This document shows, piece by piece, positions 1 through 6,599 of a stretch of DNA of 9,983 nucleotides. Below the pieces are notes generated by a model. The model worked only from the letters and a program-made list of their open reading frames with translations. It was not told the origin of the DNA and made no database searches. The first letter of the stretch is position 1. The number at the start of each line of letters is the position of its first letter. Where the stretch lies: assembly GCA_041605955.1 (NCBI GenBank), contig JBFIXI010000100.1, forward strand, positions 1 through 9,983, given 5' to 3'. Made by a program: the position numbers and the translations under genes. Origin of the DNA: JAHEJX01 sp041605955 (GTDB lineage: Bacteria; Actinomycetota; Acidimicrobiia; Spongiisociales; UBA5794).

Positions 1-17
1 CCCCCCCCCCCCCCCCC
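1..17. other. poly-C run at the window edge
   Basis: Seventeen consecutive C residues open the window. Nothing else in the window has such a homopolymer. Its position at the very end suggests a sequencing or assembly artefact at a contig edge (for example a poly-G read tail) rather than a biological element, but a real C tract cannot be excluded from sequence alone. Confidence 0.6.
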
Positions 18-38
18 GCCACGCTTCGTCTAACTGGC

Positions 39-51
39 TAGCCGGCGGCTA
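39..51 (-). terminator. small hairpin directly after the binding-protein stop codon
   Basis: TAGCC-GGC-GGCTA forms a 5-bp stem with a 3-base loop immediately after the stop codon of the minus-strand binding-protein gene. There is no T tract after it. It could be a weak terminator or an mRNA 3' end structure if the operon continues beyond the window, where permease genes would be expected. Confidence 0.25.
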
Positions 52-1839
52 TCAGCCCTTGTCCATCAGGGCGAACTTCAGGCTGGGTCGCGGCCACAGT
101 GGGTTCGAGATGAATCCGGTCACCCAGTCACGGCGGGCCGAAACCACACCCTCTTGAGCTGCGATCAGCCACATCGGATCCTCGAACAGCACCTGCTGCA
201 GCTCAGAGTACAGAGCAGCGCGGGCTGCAGGATCCAGCTCCACTTTGGCCCGGTCGATCAGATCGGCAATCCGATCCGGGTCCTGGTAGCCGGCGCGGAA
301 GTCGTGGATCTCGCCCCACTCCCCATCGGGGTGGGTGTAGGAGTCGACGTAGGCGTGCGGGTCGGCGAACGGATCGGCGTTCTTCACCCACATCGCATAC
401 GGCACCGGATCCGAGGCGTGGGCCTCGTCGAACACGGCTTCGGCCACCGAAGCAACCGTGATGTTGAAGTTCGGGTTGCCGAGCTGGTCGATCGAGTCCT
501 TGAAGACCAGGGCCGCCACCTCGAAGAGGTTGGCTTCTTCGGTGACCACCGAGATCGAGAATCCCTCGTCCCAGACGCCGGCAGCGCGGAACAGTTCCTC
601 GGCCTTGGCCAGGTCCTGAGTGTCATAGCGAGGCGCCGCTGGGTCGTATCCGAAGATCCCTTGCGGGATGTAGTGCGGGTTGTAGTCGCCGAATCCGCCG
701 AGAGCGGAGTCAACGAATGCGCTGTAGTTGAACACGTAGTTGAACGCTTGGCGTACCCGCGGGTCCTCCAACATCCCTTCCGGAATCCTGTCCGAATCCG
801 GCAGATCATCCGGGTTGTACTTCAGGTTGAAGCCGATGTGGATCGGCTCCACCGTCAGCCCCTCGGCGAAGATCGTGACTCCTTCGGCGCCCACGATGTC
901 GTCGATGAACGAGGGGTCGGTCTCGATCGTGTCGTAGTCGCCGGCCCGCAGCCCAAGCACGCGCACGTCCGGGTTGGCGCCGATCACGATGCGCAGATCG
1001 AGGTTGGCAGGCGTGCCCCAGTAGCCGTCGAACACCTCGAACTGGAGGTTCTCGCTGCGGTTCCAGGCCACAAAGCTATACGGCCCGGTGCCGTTCGGGT
1101 TGCCGGCCATGACCTCGTTCCCCTCACCTGCGACGACGCCGCCGTTGGCCTCGACATACGCTCGGCTCACGATGGAGGACACCATCGCCGGCACGACCGC
1201 GTTGAGGAAAGCCGCGTTCGGCTCCTGCAGAGTTACTTCGAACGTGAAGTCGTCCACCATGCGCATGCTGTCGACCGTGTCAGACAGCACGCCGGCAGCA
1301 CCCTCGGGAAGATCCATCGTCATGACCCGCTCCCACGAGAACAGGACGTCGTCCGCGGTCAGCGGTGAGCCATCGTGGAACGTAACGCCCTGGCGGATCG
1401 GGAACGTGTACGTCAGTCCGTCGGCGCTGATGAGGCCGTTAGTAACACTTGGAACCTCGGTGGCCAGGCTGGGTACCGGGTCGGGACCAACCGTGCCGAT
1501 CTCGAGAAGACGCTCGTAGACCTGGAGGATCACCGTCTCGCCGCCCTCGCCCGGTTCCACTTGGGCGGGATCAAGCGTCGTCGGCTCGTCGTCTGCCGCG
1601 TGCACGAAGACCCCGGGGTTATTCACTTCACCGCCGGTATCGGGTGGGGAGGTTGTCGTGGCCGCCGCCGTGGTCCCCGTAGTGTCCCCTGTCGTCGTTG
1701 CGGTCGTACCGGCAGTGGTGGCCGCCGTCGTGCCGGGACCGTCGCCCTCGTCGTCCGAGCAGGCCGCCGCGATTAATGCGAGCGCGAGCAGGGCGCTGAG
1801 CAACGCACCCCAACGACTGGACCGTCTACTTCGATTCAT
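52..1839 (-). CDS. ABC transporter substrate-binding lipoprotein, family 5 (DppA/OppA-like)
   Basis: Extracellular solute receptor of a peptide/opine/nickel-type ABC importer, tethered to the outer face of the membrane. With the chosen start it has 595 residues, normal for the family. Residues 1-27 are a lipoprotein signal: basic NRSRRSSR, a hydrophobic stretch, then IAAAC with Cys27 as the lipidated residue. A low-complexity Thr/Ala/Gly linker (about 35-70) lifts the domain off the membrane. Residues 144-172 carry the SBP_bac_5 signature, with TFHDGSPLTADDVLFSWERV near its end. The C-terminal part has the usual DPRVRQAFNY segment. Start: an upstream in-frame ATG at 1902 is possible, but the ATG at 1839 has AGGAAGG five bases before it and gives a clean signal peptide. 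No permease or ATPase gene is visible; they would lie beyond the left edge. The ligand is unknown: family 5 proteins bind peptides, sugars, opines or metals. Operators and a promoter upstream suggest substrate-responsive control together with the divergent operon. Confidence 0.93.
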   Translation of the reverse strand: MNRSRRSSRWGALLSALLALALIAAACSDDEGDGPGTTAATTAGTTATTTGDTTGTTAAATTTSPPDTGGEVNNPGVFVHAADDEPTTLDPAQVEPGEGGETVILQVYERLLEIGTVGPDPVPSLATEVPSVTNGLISADGLTYTFPIRQGVTFHDGSPLTADDVLFSWERVMTMDLPEGAAGVLSDTVDSMRMVDDFTFEVTLQEPNAAFLNAVVPAMVSSIVSRAYVEANGGVVAGEGNEVMAGNPNGTGPYSFVAWNRSENLQFEVFDGYWGTPANLDLRIVIGANPDVRVLGLRAGDYDTIETDPSFIDDIVGAEGVTIFAEGLTVEPIHIGFNLKYNPDDLPDSDRIPEGMLEDPRVRQAFNYVFNYSAFVDSALGGFGDYNPHYIPQGIFGYDPAAPRYDTQDLAKAEELFRAAGVWDEGFSISVVTEEANLFEVAALVFKDSIDQLGNPNFNITVASVAEAVFDEAHASDPVPYAMWVKNADPFADPHAYVDSYTHPDGEWGEIHDFRAGYQDPDRIADLIDRAKVELDPAARAALYSELQQVLFEDPMWLIAAQEGVVSARRDWVTGFISNPLWPRPSLKFALMDKG

Positions 1840-1866
1840 GCCAACCTTCCTCATGCTTCGTCGAAG

Positions 1867-1880
1867 TTGCACCGGTGCAA
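1867..1880. promoter_or_regulatory. perfect 14-bp palindrome, possible third operator
   Basis: TTGCACCGGTGCAA is an exact inverted repeat with a central CG, as in LacI-family sites. Its centre lies 31 bp (about three helical turns) from the centre of the neighbouring LacI-type site at 1897-1912. It sits in the 5' leader of the binding-protein gene. It deviates from the A-CG-T core of the other two sites, so it may bind the same regulator more weakly or a different one. Confidence 0.5.
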
Positions 1881-1896
1881 GCCTACCGAGGCAGCT

Positions 1897-1912
1897 CTGC
1901 AAACGATTGCAG
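1897..1912. promoter_or_regulatory. LacI-family operator, downstream site
   Basis: CTGCAAACGATTGCAG: its central 14 bases fit the LacI-family pattern TGNAANCGNTTNCA at every fixed position. Relative to the predicted minus-strand promoter (-10 at 1929-1934) it covers about +10 to +26, a position where a bound repressor blocks initiation or early elongation. No LacI-type regulator gene is in the window, so the factor is encoded elsewhere. Confidence 0.75.
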
Positions 1913-1928
1913 CTTCACTCCTGGCAGG

Positions 1929-1958
1929 AAAATACGACCTCGGCAGGGGGCATGTCAA
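1929..1958 (-). promoter_or_regulatory. sigma70-type promoter of the binding-protein gene
   Basis: On the minus strand a perfect -35 box TTGACA (complement of 1953-1958) is followed after 18 bases by TATTTT (complement of 1929-1934), four of six matches to TATAAT. Predicted transcription starts near 1922, giving a leader of about 80 bases to the ATG at 1839. The flanking LacI-type sites at 1963-1980 (four bases upstream of the -35) and 1897-1912 (just downstream of the start point) support this as the controlled promoter. Confidence 0.6.
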
Positions 1959-1962
1959 TTGA

Positions 1963-1980
1963 GCCGCAAACGGTTGCGGC
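1963..1980. promoter_or_regulatory. LacI-family operator, upstream site
   Basis: GCCGCAAACGGTTGCGGC has 7-bp perfect arms (GCCGCAA / TTGCGGC) around the ACGG centre. Its core CGCAAACGGTTGCG is a close variant of the site at 1897-1912, sharing GCAAACG and TTGC. Centre-to-centre distance to that site is 67 bp. Lying between the two divergent genes, it could influence both the minus-strand promoter and the plus-strand operon. Confidence 0.72.
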
Positions 1981-2186
1981 ACTGCACCGCGCCTCCGGTA
2001 CGGCAGCTACGGCGGCGCCGGTCTGGTCTTCGTCGGGCCTCGATCGCTCCCGCCCCGATGGGTGCCATGGGTGCAGGATCGGGTTGCGATCGCCGCTACT
2101 CCCCCATCTATGCTCCCGACACTGACCGGGCGCATAACGAGCCGCGATACCTGATCGCATGGTGGCTCGGGAGAGGTTGGCTAGGT
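1981..2186 (+). other. upstream region of the catabolic operon
   Basis: About 200 bp of non-coding DNA before the dehydrogenase start. I see no strong plus-strand promoter. The best pair is TTGCGA (2084-2089) and TATGCT (2109-2114) with an overlong 19-base spacer. GAGAGG at 2171-2176 is a plausible ribosome binding site for the ATG at 2187. The nearby operators at 1897-1980 are upstream of any promoter here. Confidence 0.4.
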
Positions 2187-3146
2187 ATGACCGTGGCGAT
2201 AATCGGTGCCCGCTGGCCGGATGTCGCCATCGAACGGGACGTCCTCGGCGTGGCCGAAGATGCCATCGTCCGCGATCCTGGAGAGACCCAGGAGGCCATC
2301 GTTGCGGCCGCGGCCGGCGCCGACGTGATCCTCGCCGGTCCTCGTCCACGGTTCGACGCCGCTACCCTCGATCGGCTGAGCTGTCGCGGCATCGTTCGCT
2401 ACGGAGTCGGCTACGACAACATCGACGTTGCCGCCGCCACTCAGAAGGGCATCGCCGTCGCGTTCGTCCCGGACTACGGGACGGAAGCCGTAGCCCTCCA
2501 TGCGACCGCACTCGCGCTGGCGGGAATGCGGCGGATCCCAGCCCTCGATCGAATGGTCAAAGCTCGAGTATGGGACTTCACAGCCGTCCGTCCGCTGCAC
2601 CTCCCCGCTGCCCTGACCGCTGGAGTCATCGGGTTCGGTCGCATCGGGCGGCTGACGGCTCGTCATTTCCGCGATCTCGGCTTCGGGCGGACGGTCGCCT
2701 ACGACGCTCACGTTGCGATCCACGAGCCCGGCATCGAAGCAACATCGCTGCGGGAAACGCTGGCCGAATCCGATGTGCTGAGCCTCCACGCCCCCGGCTC
2801 CCAGGAAGGAGCACCTTTGATCGGGCGTGACGAGATTGCGCTCATGCGATCGGGCAGCGTCCTGGTCAACACTGCCCGCGGCACGTTGATCGACGCGGCG
2901 GCGCTGGTGGAGGGACTCCGAAAGGGCAGGCCAGGAGTAGCTGCTCTGGATGTGTTCGATCCGGAGCCGGCCGATCCGGCCAGCTTCGCCGCAGTCATCG
3001 ATCAAGTCATCATGACGCCCCACGTCGCCTGGTATACCGAAGAGTCGGAGCAGACGCTGCGGATCAAGACGGCCGAGGAAGGAAGGCGGCTACTCCACGG
3101 GCAACCTCCGCTCCACCCGGTGCTGCTACCCAAGGAGGCTTCGTGA
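2187..3146 (+). CDS. D-isomer-specific 2-hydroxyacid dehydrogenase
   Basis: NAD(P)-dependent cytosolic oxidoreductase that interconverts a D-2-hydroxyacid and a 2-ketoacid. It has 319 residues, typical for the family. The Rossmann motif GFGRIG is at 149-154, with an acidic residue (Asp173) after the second strand that favours NAD over NADP. The catalytic set is complete: Arg231 in NTARG, Glu260 in DVFDPEP and His279 in TPHVAW. The RYGVGYDNIDV segment (71-81) is the usual substrate-side motif. The frame is open back to 1875, but the ATG at 2187 begins the fold (MTVAIIG) and has GAGAGG 10 bases upstream. It is the first gene of a five-gene operon; its last four bases overlap the next start. Close relatives include glyoxylate/hydroxypyruvate reductase, phosphoglycerate dehydrogenase and C-terminal-binding-protein-like enzymes. 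Substrate not assignable; given the neighbours, a role in catabolism is more likely than serine synthesis. Confidence 0.92.
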   Translation: MTVAIIGARWPDVAIERDVLGVAEDAIVRDPGETQEAIVAAAAGADVILAGPRPRFDAATLDRLSCRGIVRYGVGYDNIDVAAATQKGIAVAFVPDYGTEAVALHATALALAGMRRIPALDRMVKARVWDFTAVRPLHLPAALTAGVIGFGRIGRLTARHFRDLGFGRTVAYDAHVAIHEPGIEATSLRETLAESDVLSLHAPGSQEGAPLIGRDEIALMRSGSVLVNTARGTLIDAAALVEGLRKGRPGVAALDVFDPEPADPASFAAVIDQVIMTPHVAWYTEESEQTLRIKTAEEGRRLLHGQPPLHPVLLPKEAS

Positions 3147-3895
3147 GCAACTCCCTGTACGACTTGACGAGCTCGGAGGTGGCTGCATTTCTGGAGCGGT
3201 CGCCGGTTGCGGTGATCCCCTTCGGCAGCGTGGAGCAGCACGGGCCGCATCTGCCCACCGGGACGGACACGATGGCAGCCGAGCTGGTGGCCGCCGCAGT
3301 CGCCGCCGATCTCGACGCCCTGCTCGTGCCGTTCGGACCGTACGGCATCACCCCGATTCACGCTGGCCACCCAGGCACGGTCAGCTTGCGGCGGGCGACT
3401 TTCGAGGCGTTGCTTACCGATGTGTGCAACGAGATGGTCGCCATGGGGGCCGAGCGTTTCGTATTCGTCAACTGGCATGAGGGCAATATTGCCGCCATGG
3501 ACGCGGTGGCCACCGACATCCAGCAGCGCCATGCCCACGTCCATGTCGTGTCGGCCCACGCCTGCTACGTGGCGCAGCGGCTCTACGCCGCCCATGGCGG
3601 CGAATTGACCCACGGTGGTGGCATCGAGACGCTGGCTGTGATGGCGCACGATCCCGATCTCGCGCACACGGATCGGGCCGGAGACAGCGCCCGCCCTCCC
3701 CGGGCGGCAGCCATGGACGCCATGCGGCGCGGGCGCGAGGTGTACGGCTACATCACCGATGTCACCGAGATCGACGCCGATGGCTGGTACGGGGAACCAG
3801 GCTGGGCGACGGCCGACGTGGCCGCCGAATTCACCGCAACCGTGGCGAGCGACATCGTCAAGCAGGTCACGGCGATCTTCGAGCTGCGGCAATGA
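3143..3895 (+). CDS. creatininase-family amidohydrolase
   Basis: Metal-dependent hydrolase of the creatininase superfamily, which opens cyclic or linear C-N bonds (creatininase, the FAPy deformylase ArfB and the mycofactocin peptidase MftE belong here). It has 250 residues, full length. Probable metal ligands are Glu31, His33 and Asp42 in SVEQHGPHLPTGTD, with the same spacing as Glu34, His36 and Asp45 of Pseudomonas creatininase; then His112 in VNWHEGN and Glu162 in HGGGIETL. The motif NWHEGN replaces the common NGHGGN, so it lies off the best-known subgroups. Start is GTG at 3143, supported by AAGGAGG four bases upstream, and it overlaps the previous stop as GTGA, indicating translational coupling. 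Within the operon it probably hydrolyses an amide or lactam intermediate. True creatininase activity is not implied: no creatinase or sarcosine oxidase gene is present. Confidence 0.9.
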   Translation: MSNSLYDLTSSEVAAFLERSPVAVIPFGSVEQHGPHLPTGTDTMAAELVAAAVAADLDALLVPFGPYGITPIHAGHPGTVSLRRATFEALLTDVCNEMVAMGAERFVFVNWHEGNIAAMDAVATDIQQRHAHVHVVSAHACYVAQRLYAAHGGELTHGGGIETLAVMAHDPDLAHTDRAGDSARPPRAAAMDAMRRGREVYGYITDVTEIDADGWYGEPGWATADVAAEFTATVASDIVKQVTAIFELRQ

Positions 3896-4272
3896 CGGTG
3901 ACACCTGCCACCGCAGTCGAGTTCGTCGATCTCCCCGGGCGGACATCCGGAGATCCGTTGCGATCGGTAGGGGCGGAGTCGAGCCTGCGGATCGCCCGGC
4001 CGCAGCGGACTGCGGTGCGCAAGGCGCATCGGCATCCCCACAGCGAGGAAGTGATCTACGTTCGGGGCGGCACCGGTGCCGTCTACATCGAGGGGACTTT
4101 CCACCGTATCGGGCCGGGCGACACTATTCACATCCCCCGCGGCGCGGCCCACGCCACCGTGCCGGACAAAGCGCAAGAGATGGAGCTGATCTGCTTCTTT
4201 CCCCACCCCCTGCTCCCCGAGAACATCGAAGAAACCGAGATCGACGTGATGGAGGAGATGACCGATGACTGA
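3892..4272 (+). CDS. small single-domain cupin protein
   Basis: A 126-residue beta-barrel metal-binding protein. Cupin motif 1 is seen as His46-x-His48-x3-Glu52-x6-Gly59, and motif 2 as G-D-x4-P-R-G-x2-H from Gly76 to His87, giving the normal 3-His/1-Glu metal site. Cupins of this size serve as isomerases, epimerases, dioxygenases or ligand sensors. In a sugar- or acid-catabolic operon an isomerase or a lyase-like helper is plausible, but no specific reaction can be named. The start ATG overlaps the stop of the amidohydrolase gene (ATGA), and its 3' end overlaps the next gene by eight bases. The acidic C-terminal tail (about residues 110-126) has no motif. Confidence 0.87.
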   Translation: MTVTPATAVEFVDLPGRTSGDPLRSVGAESSLRIARPQRTAVRKAHRHPHSEEVIYVRGGTGAVYIEGTFHRIGPGDTIHIPRGAAHATVPDKAQEMELICFFPHPLLPENIEETEIDVMEEMTDD

Positions 4273-5323
4273 CAAGGTGCGCTTGGCCCCTATAGGGCTG
4301 GGACGATGGGCTCGAGTCCTGGCGCGCGGCGCCCAGCGCGGCGACGTCATCGAACTGGCGTCGTGCTTCAGCCGGTCCACAGAGAAGCGGGCGGCCTTCC
4401 AAGATGAGTTCGCAGTACCAAAAGCGGCGGCGACCCTCGACGAGTTGCTCGCCGACGCCGATATCGAAGGGGTGATCATCACCACCCCCAACGACACCCA
4501 CCGCGACCTCATCGTGGCGGCGCTGGAGGCGGGGAAAGCGGTCTACACGGACAAGCCGATCGCCCACACGCTCGAGCACGCGCTCGACGTCCGCAACGCC
4601 GTAGAGCGGACCGGCGGCGTCTTCGCGGTCGGACACAGCGCTCGCCGCTTGTCGGGCTGCCGAGTCATGAAGCAGTGGATCGACGACGGCAGCCTGGGCG
4701 GAGTCTCTCTCGCCGAAGCCAACTTCTCCAACGAGCGCGGGCTCGAGCTAACCACTGAGACGTGGCGGTGGTATGCCGACAAGAGCCCCGGGGGCACGTT
4801 CATCCAGCTCGGCGTCCACCACGCCGACAACCTGCAGTACCTGCTCGGCCCGGTCGGCCAAGTCAGCGCCCACGCCCGCAAGCTATACACCAAGTCGGAG
4901 GTGCCCGACGCGGTGATGGCGATCCTCGAGTTCGAATCTGGAGCCCTGGGATACATCGGGTGCGGCTGGGCGTCTCCGGGGATCTACCAACTGCGCCTGC
5001 AGGGAACCAAAGCCAACTTGATGTACGACCTCGACTTCACCCACTGGGACGAGTCCCATCAAGCCGACGAGTGGAGCAGTCTGGTGTCGCAGGGTTACGG
5101 AGATATGACCCGCAAGGACGTTCAGCTGCCGGCCACCGACATGTTCCGCGAGCAGCTCGACGAGTTCGCGCTCGCCATCCGTGGCAAGGCGACGGTGGAG
5201 GTCGGTATCGACGAAGCCATTCGGGCGCTGGCAGTCGTGCGCGCCGCCCTCGAGTCTTCAGCTCAGAACGGCAAGGCGGTGGAGCTCAAGCCGCTCCTGG
5301 AGGGTGTCGGCGTCTCGCCGTGA
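4265..5323 (+). CDS. Gfo/Idh/MocA-family oxidoreductase
   Basis: NAD(P)-dependent dehydrogenase of the glucose-fructose oxidoreductase / inositol dehydrogenase family, acting mostly on sugars, cyclitols and derivatives. It has 352 residues. The N-terminal Rossmann domain has IGLGRWA (10-16; the third Gly of GxGxxG is Ala), TTPNDTH (73-79) and TDKP (95-98), where Lys97 is the conserved catalytic lysine. The C-terminal alpha/beta domain has GGTFIQLGVHHADNLQYLLG (176-195): His185 occupies the catalytic histidine place, while Gln181 stands where many members have Asp, so proton relay or substrate choice may differ. GGAGGAG seven bases upstream supports the ATG at 4265, which overlaps the cupin gene by eight bases. 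Its presence is the main hint that the operon substrate is sugar- or cyclitol-like, though the family is broad. Confidence 0.92.
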   Translation: MTDKVRLAPIGLGRWARVLARGAQRGDVIELASCFSRSTEKRAAFQDEFAVPKAAATLDELLADADIEGVIITTPNDTHRDLIVAALEAGKAVYTDKPIAHTLEHALDVRNAVERTGGVFAVGHSARRLSGCRVMKQWIDDGSLGGVSLAEANFSNERGLELTTETWRWYADKSPGGTFIQLGVHHADNLQYLLGPVGQVSAHARKLYTKSEVPDAVMAILEFESGALGYIGCGWASPGIYQLRLQGTKANLMYDLDFTHWDESHQADEWSSLVSQGYGDMTRKDVQLPATDMFREQLDEFALAIRGKATVEVGIDEAIRALAVVRAALESSAQNGKAVELKPLLEGVGVSP

Positions 5324-5339
5324 AGGACGGCGCTACGCG

Positions 5340-6191
5340 ATGAAAGACGGTCGGCCGAAGTTCTCCTTCAAGACTGCGCCGATCGACGTCTCGTGGGTGC
5401 AGCTCTCTCAGATGTGGCGTGCCGCCGACGAGGATGGTTTCTTTGCGGCCGGTTGGCTGCTCGACCACTTCTACCCGTCGCGGGGGCCGATCAGGCCGAC
5501 ATGGGAGGCATGGACCCTGCTGGCGTCGCTGGCGGCTGTGACCTCTCGGCTGCGGCTCGGCGTCATGGTCAGTTCGAACACGTTCCGTCACCCAGCGCTG
5601 CTGGCGCACATGGCGGCATCCGTTGACGAGATCTCGAATGGGCGTCTCGAGATCGGGCTCGGCGCCGGATGGAACCAGGCTGAGCACGATGCGTTCGGGA
5701 TCGACCTTGGCGACGCGCCCACCCGGTGGGGGCGATTCGCCGAGGCCCTCGAGATCATCGATGGGCTGCTCACGCAAGAGTCATATAGCTTCTCGGGCGA
5801 TCACTTCGAGCTCAGCGATGCTCGGCTCCTGCACCAGACCGTTCAGCAGCCCCGGCCGCCCTTTGTGATTGGGGGGATCGGGCCTCAGCGCACCCTTCCC
5901 CTCGTGGCGAGATGGGCAGACCATTGGAACTACTTCAATCCGGGCGAACCGCCTGAGGTGCTGGCGGAGTACAGGACGCGCCTCGAGGACCTGTGCACTG
6001 CGGCAGGTCGGGACCCGAACGAAATCGAGGTCTCGGCGCAGATGCGGATGCCGGACAGTCGTGAAGAGCTCACCAACCTGGCAGGCGGGTTTCTGGCGGC
6101 AGGCGCCGACCACATCGTGGTGACGGCGTTTGCGCCGTTCGACGACGAGACGGTTCCGCGCATTGCCGAGGCACTCGCGCCGCTGGCGTGA
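5340..6191 (+). CDS. LLM-class (luciferase-like, probably F420-dependent) oxidoreductase
   Basis: TIM-barrel flavin or F420 enzyme of the bacterial luciferase-like family; it has 283 residues from the ATG at 5340. The family signature is clear: TSRLRLGVMVSSNTFRHPALL (68-88), then VDEISNGRLEIGLGAGWNQAEHDAFGI (95-121), and PPFVIGGIGPQRTLPLVARWAD (173-194). In Actinomycetota most such proteins use coenzyme F420; FMN-dependent monooxygenases share the fold, so the cofactor is inferred. The start lies 16 bases after the previous stop with AAGGA about 12 bases upstream, a rather long spacing; the reading frame is open further upstream inside the previous gene but lacks family similarity there. Last gene of the operon. 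It could oxidise or desaturate the substrate or an intermediate, or open a C-N or C-S bond. Confidence 0.9.
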   Translation: MKDGRPKFSFKTAPIDVSWVQLSQMWRAADEDGFFAAGWLLDHFYPSRGPIRPTWEAWTLLASLAAVTSRLRLGVMVSSNTFRHPALLAHMAASVDEISNGRLEIGLGAGWNQAEHDAFGIDLGDAPTRWGRFAEALEIIDGLLTQESYSFSGDHFELSDARLLHQTVQQPRPPFVIGGIGPQRTLPLVARWADHWNYFNPGEPPEVLAEYRTRLEDLCTAAGRDPNEIEVSAQMRMPDSREELTNLAGGFLAAGADHIVVTAFAPFDDETVPRIAEALAPLA

Positions 6192-6320
6192 TCGGAGGCG
6201 CTTTCAGGGCGGTCACTCGGTGCTGCGCAAGGTGGGCTTGTGGTGAGGTGGGTCGGTTTGCAGCGAAGGCGATGGTGGTGCCGGGTCCGGTTGCGTGTCT
6301 AGTGGCGGCGTCTGTTGGTA
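6192..6320. other. non-coding DNA after the catabolic operon
   Basis: About 130 bp without a supported gene. It contains only a short inverted repeat CCGG-GT-CCGG (6281-6290) and G-rich, T/G-biased sequence. No clear terminator for the operon is visible. Several long frames run through it on both strands, but their translations have no recognisable domain and are explained by high GC. Confidence 0.4.
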
Positions 6321-6559
6321 CCCCCGGTTGGGGGCGTGGTTGCTGGGGCAATCCCGTACGAGTTTGCCCCACAAACGTCGGTAACAGACCGCCGCAGGCG
6401 GTTGGCGAGGGGGTGCCAGCAGGGGCGGGGGACTGTGGCGTGCTTGCGACGGTATCCCTCCTCCAGCGAATGGAGTGAGCGTTGGGGCGAGTTTGTGGAA
6501 CAAACTCGAAGCAGTTTGCTCTGCAAACTGCCGGAGGCTGGGCCGCTGCGGAGCAGCGG
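6321..6559. repeat. array of eight short hairpins upstream of the DUF222-HNH gene
   Basis: Eight small inverted repeats occur within 240 bp. They are: CCCCC/GGGGG (6321-6334, loop 4); TTGC/GCAA (6340-6351, loop 4, extendable with a G-U pair); GTTTG/CAAAC (6362-6376, loop 5; CGA/TCG extends it past a one-base bulge to 6359-6380); ACCGCC/GGCGGT (6388-6402, loop GCA); CTCCA/TGGAG (6461-6475, loop 5); CGAGTTTGT/ACAAACTCG (6488-6508, loop GGA); GCAGTTTGC/GCAAACTGC (6511-6531, loop TCT); CCGCTGC/GCAGCGG (6543-6559, loop GGA). The last three follow each other closely, and four of the eight have three-base loops. CGAGTTTG at 6359 could also pair with CAAACTCG at 6501, so alternative long-range folds exist. 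The arms differ from unit to unit, which excludes a CRISPR array. It may be a structured RNA or a REP-like palindrome cluster; strand of any transcript is unknown. Confidence 0.7.
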
Positions 6560-6599
6560 GTCGGAGGGGGAAGCTGAGGCGCGGGTGTGGCCTTTCGTT

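Noticed and set aside
154..1368. 404-codon open frame on the plus strand opposite the binding-protein gene
   Set aside because: Its translation is His/Arg/Val-rich without any domain, while the minus strand gives a full family 5 binding protein with signal peptide; it is a high-GC antisense shadow.
2054..2083. Inverted repeat CCCGAT/ATCGGG before the dehydrogenase gene
   Set aside because: Six-base arms with an 18-base loop are expected by chance in DNA of this composition, and it is not placed at a promoter or start codon.
2084..2114. Plus-strand promoter TTGCGA / TATGCT for the operon
   Set aside because: Only four of six matches in each box and a 19-base spacer; not strong enough to list as a promoter.
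3143..3895. Naming the hydrolase creatininase, or the operon a creatinine pathway
   Set aside because: Family membership is clear but the second motif differs and no creatinase, sarcosine oxidase or creatine-related gene is nearby.
6321..6559. CRISPR-like array
   Set aside because: The hairpin units have different arm sequences and irregular spacing, with no repeated unit, no equal spacers and no cas gene.
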